A stretch of 64,000 nucleotides of DNA from Dromiciops gliroides (taxonomy: Eukaryota > Chordata > Mammalia > Microbiotheria > Microbiotheriidae). Made by a program: the position numbers and the translations under genes. The notes below the pieces were generated by a model. The model was not told the origin of the DNA. It searched no databases and saw nothing but the letters and a program-made list of their open reading frames with translations. Positions 11,541-22,651 of the stretch are shown piece after piece. Position 1 is the first letter of the stretch; each line of letters begins with the position of its first letter. The stretch is taken from contig NC_057867.1 of the NCBI RefSeq assembly GCF_019393635.1, forward strand, positions 4,901,821 to 4,965,820. Reading direction: 5' to 3'.

Positions 11541-12727
11541 CAGCCCTGGGGAAATGTTCATATTCAAAAGAAGGGATGGGGGCGGGGTTAGGGTATCTAT
11601 CTGCCTTACTTATGGGGGAACTACCAAATATTTAGCATTTCTTGGCTCTCCAGCACTCTTGAGAAGGTCAGCTTTTAGTTTTATGTGTGGAAAAGTAGAC
11701 AAAGGGCTGGCCTCCAAGCCTACAGCCTCGGATGTAAGCTAGCTTTGTGACCTTGGGCCCTCGGTGGCCATGGGGTGGCTGCCTGTGCCCATCCACTATG
11801 GAGGGGCTGCTGCTCTATGGCATTTCCCCCTCCGAGAAACCTCCTACCCAAATAAGCCAGGGAACAAGAAGCATTTATTCAGCACCTAGTGTTTTATGAC
11901 AGTCCTTTTTCTCATCCAGCCTCAAGTCTGGGTAGATAGTGTACATTCATCAGTTGTAACCAAAAAAGTTCTGTAAAGCAAATACCAAGTGACTGGTGGG
12001 GGAGGGAATGTCCTGCCTGGAAAGACCTCTTGTGGCCTGTACAAAAGTGGAAACAGGAGGCCCGGGCTTGTGTCTGGGGAGCAGCAAAAGGGCCACTCAG
12101 CTAGGACAGAGAAGGGGTGAGGGGGAGCCAGGAAAGATGGCTCCGGGCCAGGTTGGGAAGGGCTTTGAAAGGCCTGGGAGCTTGTAGTTTATCCCAGAGA
12201 GGAAACTGGCTATGAGCTGCAGCAGTAGGTGGGTCTCCTCACCAAAAACAATTATTAGTGTTAAAGACTAGAGCTAATCGTTAAGGGTTAATTGCTCATT
12301 GGCAAACAAGAGGCAGCTCTCTAAATTCAGCCTCCAAGAGTGAACAAATGTTTCTTGGTCTGCTTGAACAAAACATTTGTGGGAATGTCTGTTGTCTTGG
12401 TAGAGCTAGTTCCTTGCCCTCAGCCTCAGTTTCTTCACCTGTAAAACGGGAATGATACTTGTGCCCCCTATGGCATAGAGTTGTTGTATGTAAAGGTTTT
12501 GGAAATTGTAAGGAAGTCTGAATTGGAAAGGCAGAAAGTGGAGGAGGGGAAGGGGAGTGGGGTGGTGGGGGAAGGGTGCAGACATTGGGCGATGGAGCTT
12601 GAACGAGGGAAACTCCCTGCAACTTGTCATTTAAGCTGGACACAGTTGGCCAACAGGTGCTTGGCTAAATTGTGCACTCCCATCATGCCTCACCTTCTAT
12701 GGAAAAGCATTTTTAGCTGCCTTAGAG
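11541..12727. other. Intergenic with L2 and MIR relics, no gene
   Basis: 12040-12200 carries an L2 phrase ('gggaagggctttgaaaggcc'), and 12400-12510 (+) a MIR-type tail ('cctcagtttcttcacctg'). Nothing coding was recognised. Confidence 0.45.
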
Positions 12728-12751
12728 GAGAGAGAGAGAGAGAGAGAAAGA

Positions 12752-12825
<74 letters not shown>

Positions 12826-12914
12826 AGGAAGAGAGTGAGGAAGGAAGAGAGTGAGGGAGGGGGAGAGAGAGAGAGGGAGGGAGAAAGGGATGGAGAGAGT
12901 GAGAGAGAGAGAGC
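12728..12914. repeat. (GA)n-rich simple repeat
   Basis: About 190 bp of GA dinucleotides grading into GGGA/GGAA units. Frames through it are repeat artefacts. Confidence 0.95.
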
Positions 12915-13359
12915 AAGCAAGCGAGCAGGCTCCATAAGTGTCTTGCTGTTCTCATTACAGGAGGAGCCTGGCAGAAGGTGGGGAGGGGGCATGGGGATGG
13001 GTGGAGCGTGTTATCTCTGGAGCTTGTTGTCACTCCAGAAAATTCTAAGCAAAACTCTCCCTTACGGAGGCAGCTCCAAAAGTATTTGGTTTCAAGACCC
13101 CTTTATACTCTTAAAAATGATTGACTGATTCTTCCCCCCTCCCTCAAAGTTTTTGTTTATGTGGCCTCTATCTATCCATATTTACCCTATTGGAAATTAA
13201 AGAGTCTTAGTGTTCTTGTGAAAAGTTCTGACCTTGTAGACTCCCTGAAAGGGTCTCACGGACCCCCAGGGGCTCCGGGACCACACTTTGTGAACCATTC
13301 CCTCAGGGTATAGCACATCATCCATCCTTTACCAAGTACCAACAAGCTAGGAATTTGGA
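12915..13359. other. No gene recognised; old repeat-like text
   Basis: 13080-13310 contains a phrase seen in old mammalian LINE tails ('tttcaagacccctttata', 'tgaaagggtctcacggac'). No exon was recognised. Confidence 0.35.
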
Positions 13360-13960
13360 TTAGAGTCGGAATCTTGCAAGCACCGCATTATGCACTAGGG
13401 AAGAGACAGAGACAAATAAGGTCTCTGTACTGCCCTCATGTTGCTTACAGTCTAACATGAGGGTTCGGCTTCATGCATGCCCAAACATGAAGCTATCTAA
13501 CAAATCCTATAATTATGTAACAAGTGGTTATGACAGAAGGTTGGGTGGGCACAAAGTGTTCTACTCAATGTGACAGGAAACTTTGTGGTCTTATTGGAGC
13601 TGCACCTCAAAGGATGAGGAGGGTTTCTAAAGAAAGGAATGGGGGAAAGGAGGAGGAGAGCATTTGAAGCACAAGGAATAGCTTGGACAAAGGATGAGAA
13701 ATGAAATTAGGATTGCCCAAGGTGTATGAGGGAAGAGGAGGAGGGGCGGGGGAAGGGAAGAGGAGGATCTTATGAGATCACATGGAGGGGCACCAAGTTT
13801 TGTGTGTTTGGGGGGAGGCTTTGAATGCCAGCTTGAAGAGTTTTGCATTGTGGGTGCTAGGAAGGAAGCCTTTGAAAAGTTCTCTTTGGGTCTAGGGCCA
13901 TTGCCCCTCCCCCAGTGCTGGGGATGTGGGGGGAGGAGGGGCTGGTTTAGAACTTCTTAC
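13360..13960 (-). repeat. L2-clade LINE fragment
   Basis: Phrases such as 'gtctctgtactgccctcatg' and 'aggaatagcttggacaaagg' match the L2-type blocks elsewhere in the window. No open frame of LINE origin survives. Confidence 0.45.
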
Positions 13961-14623
13961 TTTTAGGTTCAGATTTTCTGGTTGGTGTCTTGCCCCTACT
14001 TGTTGGCAGCTCCATGTTCCTTTTCGAAATGATCTGATAACAAGTCACCAGGGCCTCACTTTGTAGTCAAAAGCTGAACTGTTTAATTAGTAAAAGCAGG
14101 GAATAGCAAAGAAATTCAGCAGTAGCAATGTCAGGTTGGAGCCAGCCGCAGCCACCTGGGCTCCTTCCCACCTGCCCCAGGACAGATGGTTATCAGAACA
14201 GCCTGTTCCTACCCCCCAGTCCTAGGCCAACCTAGGGAGTGTTGGGCTGGTAACCTGCTCAGTCTGTAGGGACTTTCCTTAGCACAGCAATTTTGCCTCC
14301 TCCAGAAGGTGAAATCTGCCCTGGCTGTTGTTTCTCAACTAAAATTCAGGGTGACCTCTCAGTTGCTGAGGTCGTGGACCAGGGGTGAGGTCTCGGATGA
14401 TGTGGAGGCCGGTACAACATTCTCAAGTCTGCCCTTTGCTAGAAATGTGGGGCTCGGTCATTGACATTGATTGCATTGTTCCAGTGTTTGAGAGGAAGTG
14501 GGGAGGGACAGCAGAGCCCCAGCCTTCCCAGCTCCCAGCAGCACATGGTCATGGCCCACATTGGGCCTCCTTCTCACTCCAGTGCCCTTCAACCTTTCTC
14601 TGTTTTTCCTCCCTTCCCTCCAG

Positions 14624-15240
14624 GTTCCCTCTGGAAAGTCCATCTGCTACAACGTGGTCACCCATCTGGTGATTACGTGTCCTGGGTGCCACGCACCTCA
14701 GGAAAAAAGAGCACCTAGAATTTGTCCACTCCATCAGCTCGCTGGCCAGGTATGGACATATGCACAAGGAAGGGAGGAGTCCTAAGGTGGGGAAGCTGCC
14801 TCTAAGCTCAGTGAGACTCTGCTTGCTTCTTGGTGGGCCTTCTGCGTGGCTCTCTTTGATTTCCTCTCCCGTTCCCCAACCCCCCTTAACAATTCTCAAA
14901 ACTTCACTCTTCTCTCTTACTTTCTTTCCTCCCCAAGTCTCAGAGAAAGTGGTATCATCACTCAGCCGAACTGAGGTCAATGCAGTGACCAGTCTCAACT
15001 CTGGAGATGGGAGGCTGAGGCAGAGGCCTAATTCTGCCTCCTCCTCCACCTCTGACATGGTATGAAGTATATCTTCCTCCTCTTGGTATTCAGTGAGGCA
15101 GATGTCAGACAGGGTGATGTCACCACTATTGCTTTGACTTCCCTGTATTCCTTTGGTCATGTGGGAGTTGGTGGGGAATAGTTATTGGGAAATGACAGTG
15201 ATGTAAAATAATCAATAAAACCTTTCTTTAAAAAGGAAAG
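14624..15240 (+). pseudogene. Exon-like pair with poly(A) signal, unidentified
   Basis: Two segments look like exons of a + strand transcript. The first, 14624-14749, follows a strong pyrimidine tract ending in AG and is followed by GTATGG. The second starts at 14938 after another pyrimidine tract and AAG, and its frame ends at a TGA at 15063-15065. An AATAAA lies at 15214-15219. One frame (first codon at 14626) runs through both with matching phase, except for one TAG at 14716-14718. Its last 41 codons are Ser/Thr-rich and end in TSDMV. I do not recognise the protein. It could be the last exons of a gene, the remains of a dead one, or chance. The first exon is also open in a different frame, so the reading is not unique. 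Confidence 0.25.
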
Positions 15241-15244
15241 AGGT

Positions 15245-15533
15245 GGGGACAGCTAGGTGGCACAGTGGATAAAGCACTGGCCCTGGATTCAGGAGGACTT
15301 GAGTTCAAATCCGACCTCAGACACCTAACACTTGCTAGCTGTGTGACCCTGGGCAAGTCACTTCACCTTCATTGCCCCACAAAAAAAGGGGGGGCAGCTA
15401 GGTGGCCCAGTGGATAGAGCACCAGCCCTGGAGTCAGGAGGACCTGAGTTCAAATCCGGCCTCAGACACTTGACACTTACTGGCTGTATGACCCTGGGCA
15501 AGTCACTTAGCCTCACCAAAAAAAATAAATAAA
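15245..15533 (+). repeat. Two MAR1/WSINE1-type SINEs in tandem
   Basis: Two complete SINE copies in the same orientation, 15245-15387 and 15388-15533, each with a head 'cagctaggtgg' and an A-rich tail. The second starts directly after the tail of the first. Confidence 0.9.
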
Positions 15534-15539
15534 GGTCGA

Positions 15540-16510
15540 GGTGAAGACAGAGCAGATTCAGGAGGAATCTCTGAGGTAGTGACAAGACATTCAAAGAAGG
15601 GGGAATTGCAAATTTCAAGATTTTGGAGGCTTGGGGAAGGCCCAAGATGTGACCACCCCTGAGATAGAGGAGAGGCACAGGTCATGTGAGCCTGTGGAGG
15701 AGGCCTGGATGTCTGAAGGGTCACTGGTATGAACATTTAAAGAATGAGGGTAGAGGTGAGGTATTAGAGGAAAAGACTGAGAGTCAGAGACTGAACTAAT
15801 TAGAGAGAGTAGGTAACCTGGAGGCTGGGAGATGATGCCAACAAGCATCCCATCAGACTAATAGAAACAGATGGGGTGAATGAACTTCAGAGCAGGAGAG
15901 TTTGCCAAGTGGGGATGGCAGTGAGGACCCAGGAAGATGCTGCCTTCCCCTCCTGGCCCTAAGTGTCACTGGCATAAGGGAAGCAGCAACAGGTACTGAA
16001 GAGGGTGGCAAAGGATGAGGGACCTTCTGGGGAAAGCCAGATTTCCCTGAACAGCAGAAGGTGGAGGGAGTGTCAGAGGGAGGAGTCTTCTGCAGCAGAA
16101 CAAAGGGTCAAGTTGCAAGATAATTGGTCAATAAACATTTATGAAGTGCTTACTATGTGCCCGGCACTGTGCTAAGCTCTAGGGATTTGGAGAAAGGCAA
16201 AAACATGGTCCTGCCCTCTTAATTGGGAGGAGGGGGCAGAGCAACTTATAGATATGTACAGTGTAGATGGAAAGTAATCTCAAAGGGTAGGCACTATTAA
16301 TAGGGGAAGGAAGCTGGGGAAATCTAGGAGGAAGAAGAAAGGAGGGATGGCATTCCAGGCATGGGACACAGCTAGTGCAAAGACCTGGAGTTAAAAGATG
16401 ATGGAGCATAGTATGTGGGGAATAGCAGGTAGGTCAGTGTGACTATATTGTAGAATGCAAGGGAGGGAAGTAAAGTATAAGGAGACTGGGAAAGTGGGAA
16501 GGGGCCAAAA
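15540..16510 (-). repeat. L2-clade LINE fragments
   Basis: 15540-15860 and 16120-16510 match L2-type phrases on the - strand ('ataaacatttatgaagtgct', 'atggcattccaggcatggg'). 16140-16190 resembles the 3' end near other L2 copies. No intact frame. Confidence 0.5.
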
Positions 16511-17230
16511 TCATCAACATTTTTATATATCACTAACAAAAACTGTGAGGAAAATGTAGAAAAATAAATTCCATACAAGATAACGACAAAATGCATAAAA
16601 CATGTGGGAGTTTACCTAACATACAGGATTTAGATAAATATAGTTACAAAACAGTCTTTACAGAAATGAAGTCCTAAATAATTGGAGAGGCATCCATTGT
16701 TCATGGCTAGGCTGTACTAATATACTGAAAAACAATGAAACTACCTAAATTAATCTACAAATTTAGTACTATGTTAAACAAACCAGCAAGGTTTTACTTC
16801 ATAGGACTAGATAAAATAAAACCAAAATTTACATGAAGGAGCCAAAAGCCAGGAATTTCAAGGAACAGAATGGCTTTAAAAAATGGAATGGTGGGGGCGG
16901 CTAGGTGGCGCAGTGGATAGAGCACCGGCCCTGGAGTCAGGAGTACCTGAGTTCAAATCCGGCCTCAGACACTTAACACTTACTAGCTGTGTGACCCTGG
17001 GCAAGTCACTTAACCCCAATTGCCTCACTTAAAAAAAAAAAAAAAGGAATGGTGGGGGCCTAGCATTAAAAACTGTTTGGTACTGCAGTTAAAAAATAGA
17101 AGACTAGATCAGGAGAAAAGACTAGAGAAGCAAGACTACAAAAAGAGCTAATGAACATGGCAGCTCAGGGTTCAAGAAACCCAAGAGCCCAAACTAGGGA
17201 GGGGGTAGATTTCTTCTGAAAAGCAATGTG
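16511..17230 (+). repeat. Old L1 ORF2 fragment, split by a SINE
   Basis: An A-rich segment whose broken translations resemble a middle part of L1 ORF2 on the + strand ('ttttatatatcactaacaa', 'atacatgaaggagccaaaag'-like wording). It is far more diverged than the intronic L1 copies. A SINE interrupts it at 16893-17046. Confidence 0.5.
16893..17046 (+). repeat. MAR1/WSINE1-type SINE
   Basis: A full-length copy with a long A tail and 'ggaatggtggggg' on both sides (near 16883 and 17047), a clear target duplication. Confidence 0.9.
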
Positions 17231-18180
17231 ATGGAAAACTGGTTTAGCCCAAGAGCTTACACCATCACTTACTACAAATCCCAATTTCTAGACCCGAGGG
17301 TGTGGGTCCAGCATCTGCCCATTCCAGCTTGTGGCTCATCTGAGATGCATATGAACTTTGCTGCTCTGGGCTTAGACAGGTTTTTCTTCAGTTCTACCGC
17401 CTTCTTATCTGTTAAAGTGTGTACATTTTCAGAATTAGTCATTCACATGCATTGGCTATAAAGATCCGGGAGGTTCTAGGCAATCTATGACTCACTCTGC
17501 ACCTCCTGGTGCCCAATCCAGTCAGTCTATTTTGGCCTTCTCTGGAAGTCCCGCACAGTTATTTTGCTTCAAGGAAAGTTGCCTTCTCTTTGAGCATGCG
17601 GCTCTTCAGCTGATCTAAAGCTAAGTTTGGCTGCTGACCTCCTTAAGTGTTTTAATTATGTGCTTGGGGCAGAGCGGCCTTAGGACTGCTTTTACTAAGT
17701 CTGGTATCCCACTCAACTGCCCCCTTTGCTTAGGAAGAGCTAGAGGAATTCATTTGGGGCTACCTTCTCAATGGAGTCCACCAAAGCCCCTGAAACTGCC
17801 TCTGAGATCAGGAGTGTTGCAAACGATATCCACAGTCCTTTGCCAGACATTCCAGGACTGCCTTGTGCTCTTCCAGCAATACCCTTCACCCACTTCAGGC
17901 CCCAGACACACTGAACTGTTTGCTGCCCCCCTCACATTTCTTGACGTTTCCTACCACTGTGCTTTAGCTGTTGCTGCTCTGACCCTACCCCGCCTTGCCA
18001 TGCCCAAACTTAGGACTCAATTCACTGCTTTCTTTATTCTTAAAGCTGGAAGCAGTATCTTCACCTACCCTTTTACATTCTATTTGAATTCCACTTATGT
18101 GTAGAAGTCCTTACTTTCCTCAAAACTATAAACTCCTTCCTGGCAGGGACCACATTTTGTTGTTGTTGTTTTGGGACCAC
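17231..18180. other. No gene recognised
   Basis: A 148-codon frame at 17658-18104 (+) is open but shows no domain, has no supported splice sites and is not called. No RNA gene or young repeat was seen. Confidence 0.4.
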
Positions 18181-18181
18181 A

Positions 18182-18194
18182 TTTTCTTTCTTTT

Positions 18195-18261
<67 letters not shown>

Positions 18262-18624
18262 CCTTCTTTCTCCTTTCTTTCTTTCTCCTTCTTCCTTCCT
18301 TTTCTTTCTTCCTTTCCTTTCTTTCTTCCTTCCTTTCTTCCTTTTCTTTCTTTCTTTCTTTCCTCCCTTCTTTCCTTCTTTCCTTCCTTCTTTCCTTCCT
18401 CCCTTCTTTCCTTCTTTCCTTCCTTCTTTCCTTCCTTCTTCCTTCCTTTCTTTCTTTCCTTCTTTCTTTCCTTCTTTCTTTCCTTCTTTCTTTCCTTCTT
18501 TCTTTCCTTCTTTCTTTCCTTCTTTCTTTCCTTCTTTCTTTCCTTCTTTCTTTCTTTCCTTCTTTCCTTCTTTCCTTCTTTCCTTCTTTCCTTCTTTCCT
18601 TCTTTCTTTCTTTCCTTCTTTCCT

Positions 18625-18706
<82 letters not shown>

Positions 18707-18764
18707 TTCCTTCCTTCCTTCCTTCCTTCCTTCCTTCCTTCCTTCCTTCCTTCCTTCCTACCTT
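18182..18764. repeat. (TTTC)n / (TTCC)n microsatellite, 0.58 kb
   Basis: Nearly pure TTTC and TTCC units, with a long TTTC block at both ends, a mixed middle and a TTCC block at the right. A length polymorphism is likely. Phe/Leu/Ser or Lys/Glu/Arg frames here are artefacts. Confidence 0.98.
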
Positions 18765-18765
18765 T

Positions 18766-18888
18766 CTTTTTTGAGGGGCAGTGAGGGTTAAGTGACTTGC
18801 CCAGGGTCACACAGCTAGTTAGTATCAAATATATGAGGCCAGATTTGAACTCTGGTCCTCCTGAATCCAGGGCCACCTAGCTGCCCCC
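18766..18888 (-). repeat. MAR1/WSINE1-type SINE, slightly shortened
   Basis: A SINE on the - strand directly after the microsatellite. About 20 bp near its head are missing ('ccagggccacctagctgccc'). The microsatellite may have grown from its tail. Confidence 0.85.
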
Positions 18889-18946
18889 GACCACATTTTC
18901 TTAAGCTTCTTCTGTATATCACAAAGCTTCTAACACAATGCCTTGT

Positions 18947-19103
18947 CTTTTTTTTTTTTTTTTAGTGAGGCAATTGGGGTTAAGTGACTTGCCCATGGTC
19001 ACACAGCTAGTTAAGTGTTAAGTGTCTGAGGCCGGATTTGAACTCAGGTACTCCTGACTCCAGGGCCAGTGCTCTATCCATTGTGCCATCTAGCTGCCCC
19101 CAC
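18947..19103 (-). repeat. MAR1/WSINE1-type SINE
   Basis: A full SINE on the - strand with a long T-run on the left and 'acaatgccttgtct' on both sides as target duplication. Confidence 0.9.
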
Positions 19104-19551
19104 AATGCCTTGTCTATAGTAGCCACCTAAGAAATTGGTTGAACTTTTTAAAACCCACCCAGAAATAAGTGGAGGTTCCAGAGGTCACAGTAAAAGGGAG
19201 AGGACAGGGGAAGATAGGGTCTGGAAGGGGTTGAGATGATTGTGGAAAGTAGGGGGGAAATGGATTTTTTGTCCAGGCCAGGGTTTCTTAACCTGGGATC
19301 CGGGAACTTAAGAACAAATTGGATTCTTCAATAGAATTGGATTCTTTACTAGAATCAGTTTCCCTTACAATCCTGTGCATTTTACTTGATGCATTTACAA
19401 AGCTTCTTCTAGAGGGGGAGGGGCTTCCTCAGATGACCAAAGGACTCCATGACAATAAAGAGGTGAAGAAACCCTGGGCTGGATGACATGGGTTCCAGGG
19501 TCCACGGCAAATGCTGCCACAGCATGCCATTAATGCTGGTGTCTCTCCTAG

Positions 19552-19653
19552 GTGTATCCCCTTCAGCCGGTTGGAGCAAGGGATGGAGAGACTTAGGATA
19601 GTCTCTTCAGGGGCCGTCGTGAAGAGGAGGCCCCTGCCGATGGCACCTTTCAG
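19552..19653 (+). other. Exon-like island, unidentified
   Basis: A 102-base segment between 'gtctctcctag' and 'gtaggc', which are plausible acceptor and donor sites. It is open in one frame (first full codon at 19553), giving 33 residues rich in Arg and Val with both junctions in the same phase. I do not recognise it. No partner exon with matching phase was found nearby, so this may be chance. Confidence 0.2.
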
Positions 19654-19852
19654 GTAGGCACAGTGTTCTCGGCTGCTTGAGGTGGGGGGCCACTGGGAGG
19701 GTCCTGGGTTGCAGGAGGCTTCTATGGTCTCTATGTCTGTCAGATGGAGCTGCCGCAGGTGGAAGAAGGAGGCAGTGGGAGGGCTAGCCAGGGAAAGGGT
19801 CCACCCTGTTGGATCTGTTTGGCTTTGTTCTGGAAACTGGATTCTCAGCAGA

Positions 19853-20090
19853 AAGGCAGTGAGATGGCACTATGGTGGATAGGATGCTAGCCTGGCATTG
19901 GGAAGAGCCAAGTTCAAATCAAGCCTCAGAAACGTCCCTGCAGTGTGATCTTGGACAAGTAACTTGATGGTTGTTTGCCTCAGTTTCTTCATCTGTAAGA
20001 TGGGCCTTGTAGAAGCAACTGCCTCCTAGAGTTGTTGTGAGGATTGACTGAGGTGATTTTTCTGAAATGCTATGCAAATGGTAGTTATTG
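19853..20090 (+). repeat. MIR-like SINE
   Basis: Head 'aaaggcagtgagatggcac', tRNA-like core 'aagttcaaatcaagcctc' and tail 'cctcagtttcttcatctg' identify a long MIR-type element. Confidence 0.7.
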
Positions 20091-20414
20091 TCACGGGCTG
20101 CTATCAGGCAACCAGGTTTTGTCGGGCCCAACAGCTTGCAAAAGGTATCCAGGGCTCCAAGGGCTTAGGGTCCAGAGTAGCGAAGGAAGCACCTACATCA
20201 TGAAATCATGCTTAGAGGACTAAAGTCAATGGATCGCTCAGTTCCTCCTTCTCAAGGAGCTCCCAGCCTCATGGGAAAGGAGCACGCAAACGGCCATTTC
20301 CAGCCAAGCTCTGGACAGACAGGATAGATGGGAGAGAGCCTCAGAGGGAGGCGCTGGCCACAAGGCCGATTGCTCTGGCAGAAGGAAACAATTTGACAGA
20401 GACCTGAAGGAGGC

Positions 20415-20922
20415 TGTGATGTTTAAAATCTAAATTGTGGTCACCAAAAATTAAAAGGCTTCAGTACCAGTCTTTGGGCATTAAACATTTATTAGAACAT
20501 ACAGATATTTACAAAGAGTTCAGAAGGTTATGAAAAAGAAGTCCTACCTAGCCTAGAGTTCCAGCTTGGTTGGGTTCTTCCTGAAGTCCTCCTCCACAAG
20601 CCTGCTTTAATCAGGAACCCCTCCACAAGCTGTTTGTGGAAGCTTTTTTATAGTTCTGGAACAGAGGTGGTCCTTACACACTGCTTCAAGGTGATTGGTT
20701 GGTGTCATCCAAATCCATTGTCTTTGAAGGTGTTCTCAAGTTGAGTTCACAGTCTAGTTTCTGAGAACAATACCTTCTTAAGGGCTAGTCAGGTGTGATT
20801 ACACTCCAGTTAACTTGAAGTAGGCTTAATCAGCAGTCAATTACTCTCACTTGATGCAATCAGTCTTGATTAATCTCCAGGTGGGTCTTTGAGTATCTGC
20901 TAAATCCCATTATTTCATCACA
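20415..20922 (-). repeat. 3' LTR of the endogenous retrovirus
   Basis: 508 bp, the partner of 24476-24978. It ends CATCACA at 20415. AATAAA on the - strand lies at 20488-20493 and a TATA-like box at about 20643-20652. Confidence 0.9.
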
Positions 20923-20945
20923 TTCCCCCCTTTGTTTCTTCTAGG
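20923..20945 (-). promoter_or_regulatory. Polypurine tract
   Basis: On the - strand a purine-rich stretch ending AAAGGGGGGAATG stands directly before the 3' LTR, where plus-strand DNA synthesis of a retrovirus is primed. Confidence 0.7.
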
Positions 20946-22651
20946 AAGAGGTGTTCCTAGATGAAACAGTAAAAAATAATTAAGTCTTTGGAAGTCTTTT
21001 CTCAGTTCTCTTGTCTTCTTGGAGTGGTAAGATGTCATCAGGAGGAAGCTGGATTCTGGTCTGGAAAGCTGGATTCTTCTTCTTTAACTGTTTGAATTGC
21101 TGGATTTTTTACTAAACCTTAGCATAGCATTGTCACTGATCAAATTTAATACATTCCATTACATTCCCTCCTTTATATAATAGAGGGTTGAGGTAGTTAT
21201 GCAATCTATAACACTTCTTACCACCATGTGTCTGGATCAGAGCCAAATTTAGTAATGTATTCATGACACCTGAAAATGTTATGGAAAGGTTATCATTACC
21301 ACATCTCATGGTTTTGAGACATCCAGTAATTGTGCTAAGCCACAGGTGGATGGATTCTGACCATGCCATCAGACTTAGTGAAAGAAAAAGAAAACTTTTA
21401 GAAGGGAGAGAGGAAGAAACTGGACTGTGTCCAGCAATTGTGGTCTATATAGTTGCCATCATAAGCAAACCATAGACTTACATATACCTGTCTCTCCTCC
21501 TGTTGTATATATATTCTCTACAGGGCCTATATCAAACTCATTGTAAGAGTAGTTAGTCTCTGAGATGATAAGTTTCCATAATTCATAAATCTCATATTAA
21601 TTTCACCAAAACAGTATGATGGAAAAATGCATGTTATGCTGCATAACTGATGATGTACTTGTAATATATACAATAATTCCAAACCATACCTACAATATAC
21701 ATAGTCACAATGACATGCAAATGATAAATGAATGTAAATGACTGATAATATTAGACATTATTACATAATCTTCTTTTAGCAAGTATACACATTATCTTAT
21801 ATATGAATTCTCTATCTAGTATGACAGTAACAGATACTTAAAGTGATAAACAATTTATCAAAAAGAAATAAGACTCAATATTCAATATGTTCATTGATAA
21901 ACCAAGCAATAGGTTTCAATAACCTTTTTTAAAAAAAAAAACAGAATCCCATTTAAAAAAACTCATTAAAAACTCACAGTTCTCTCAAAAAAGAAAAAAA
22001 GAATTGTGGTAGCTTCTGAGGCCCAAGGGCCCCACTCACAGGATATACTTAAAATGTCTTTGAAAAGTTACTTAGTTTACAAAATTGAGTTAAAAAAAAG
22101 AAAGCAAAAGAAACAAAAGTCAAAAACAAAGCAAAACCAAAACCAAAAAGCAAAAGATTTGCTAAGCACTCTTTTGTGTTCTTAAGGAAACTTAAGTATA
22201 TGGGTAATCCCAGGCCTTTTCAATGCCTTTCAAAAAACAAAACAAAAAAATGGCTTTAAGGAACAAAGGTTAAGTAAGGGGAAGGGAAAAGGGGTGGGGA
22301 AGATTGAGGTAGGCCAGAAAACAAGGCCATGTTCTCTCAGTGGTTTACCTATAGAAGGAAAAGCTTGTTAAAGGTAAATTATTATGCTACTAGAGTTTGG
22401 GTATGCCACATTGTTTTAACTGGTTCCCCAATTCTCTGCACTCCAAAGTGGTAGGCGTTTCCGAATTGTTATTGATTTTTCTAATGCTGTCATAATGTTT
22501 TCTATGGTAGAAAATGTGGAGTTCTTTAGCATCGGCTTTGTTTGTACCATGGATTTGCCATAGGGGTTTATTCAACTGGTGAATGATTACATTCAGCTAG
22601 TTATGTTTTGCAAAGGCTACAATCACGTCTTTCCCAACAGAAGTACCAGCT
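20946..22651 (-). other. Proviral 3' region without a recognised gene
   Basis: About 1.7 kb between the Smr frame and the purine tract, AT-rich. Short frames at 22390-22575 and 21133-21369 (- strand) show no domain I recognise. It may hold decayed envelope, captured host 3' untranslated sequence (directly after the Smr stop there is an AATAAA-like 'AAATAAAGC'), or unrelated filler. No protease, reverse transcriptase or integrase motif was seen. Confidence 0.5.

Larger units (their letters stand above)
19104..20410. other. Mostly unique; one exon-like island and a MIR-like SINE
   Basis: 19552-19653 is exon-like and 19853-20090 is a MIR-like SINE; both are listed separately. The remainder shows no gene. 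Confidence 0.4.

Noticed and set aside
14549-15160. A 203-codon frame on the - strand
   Set aside because: It is antisense to the exon-like pair, shows no domain and ignores the splice-like signals on the + strand.
18073-18876. Lys/Glu/Arg-rich 267-codon frame and its Phe/Leu/Ser mirror
   Set aside because: They are products of the TTTC/TTCC microsatellite.
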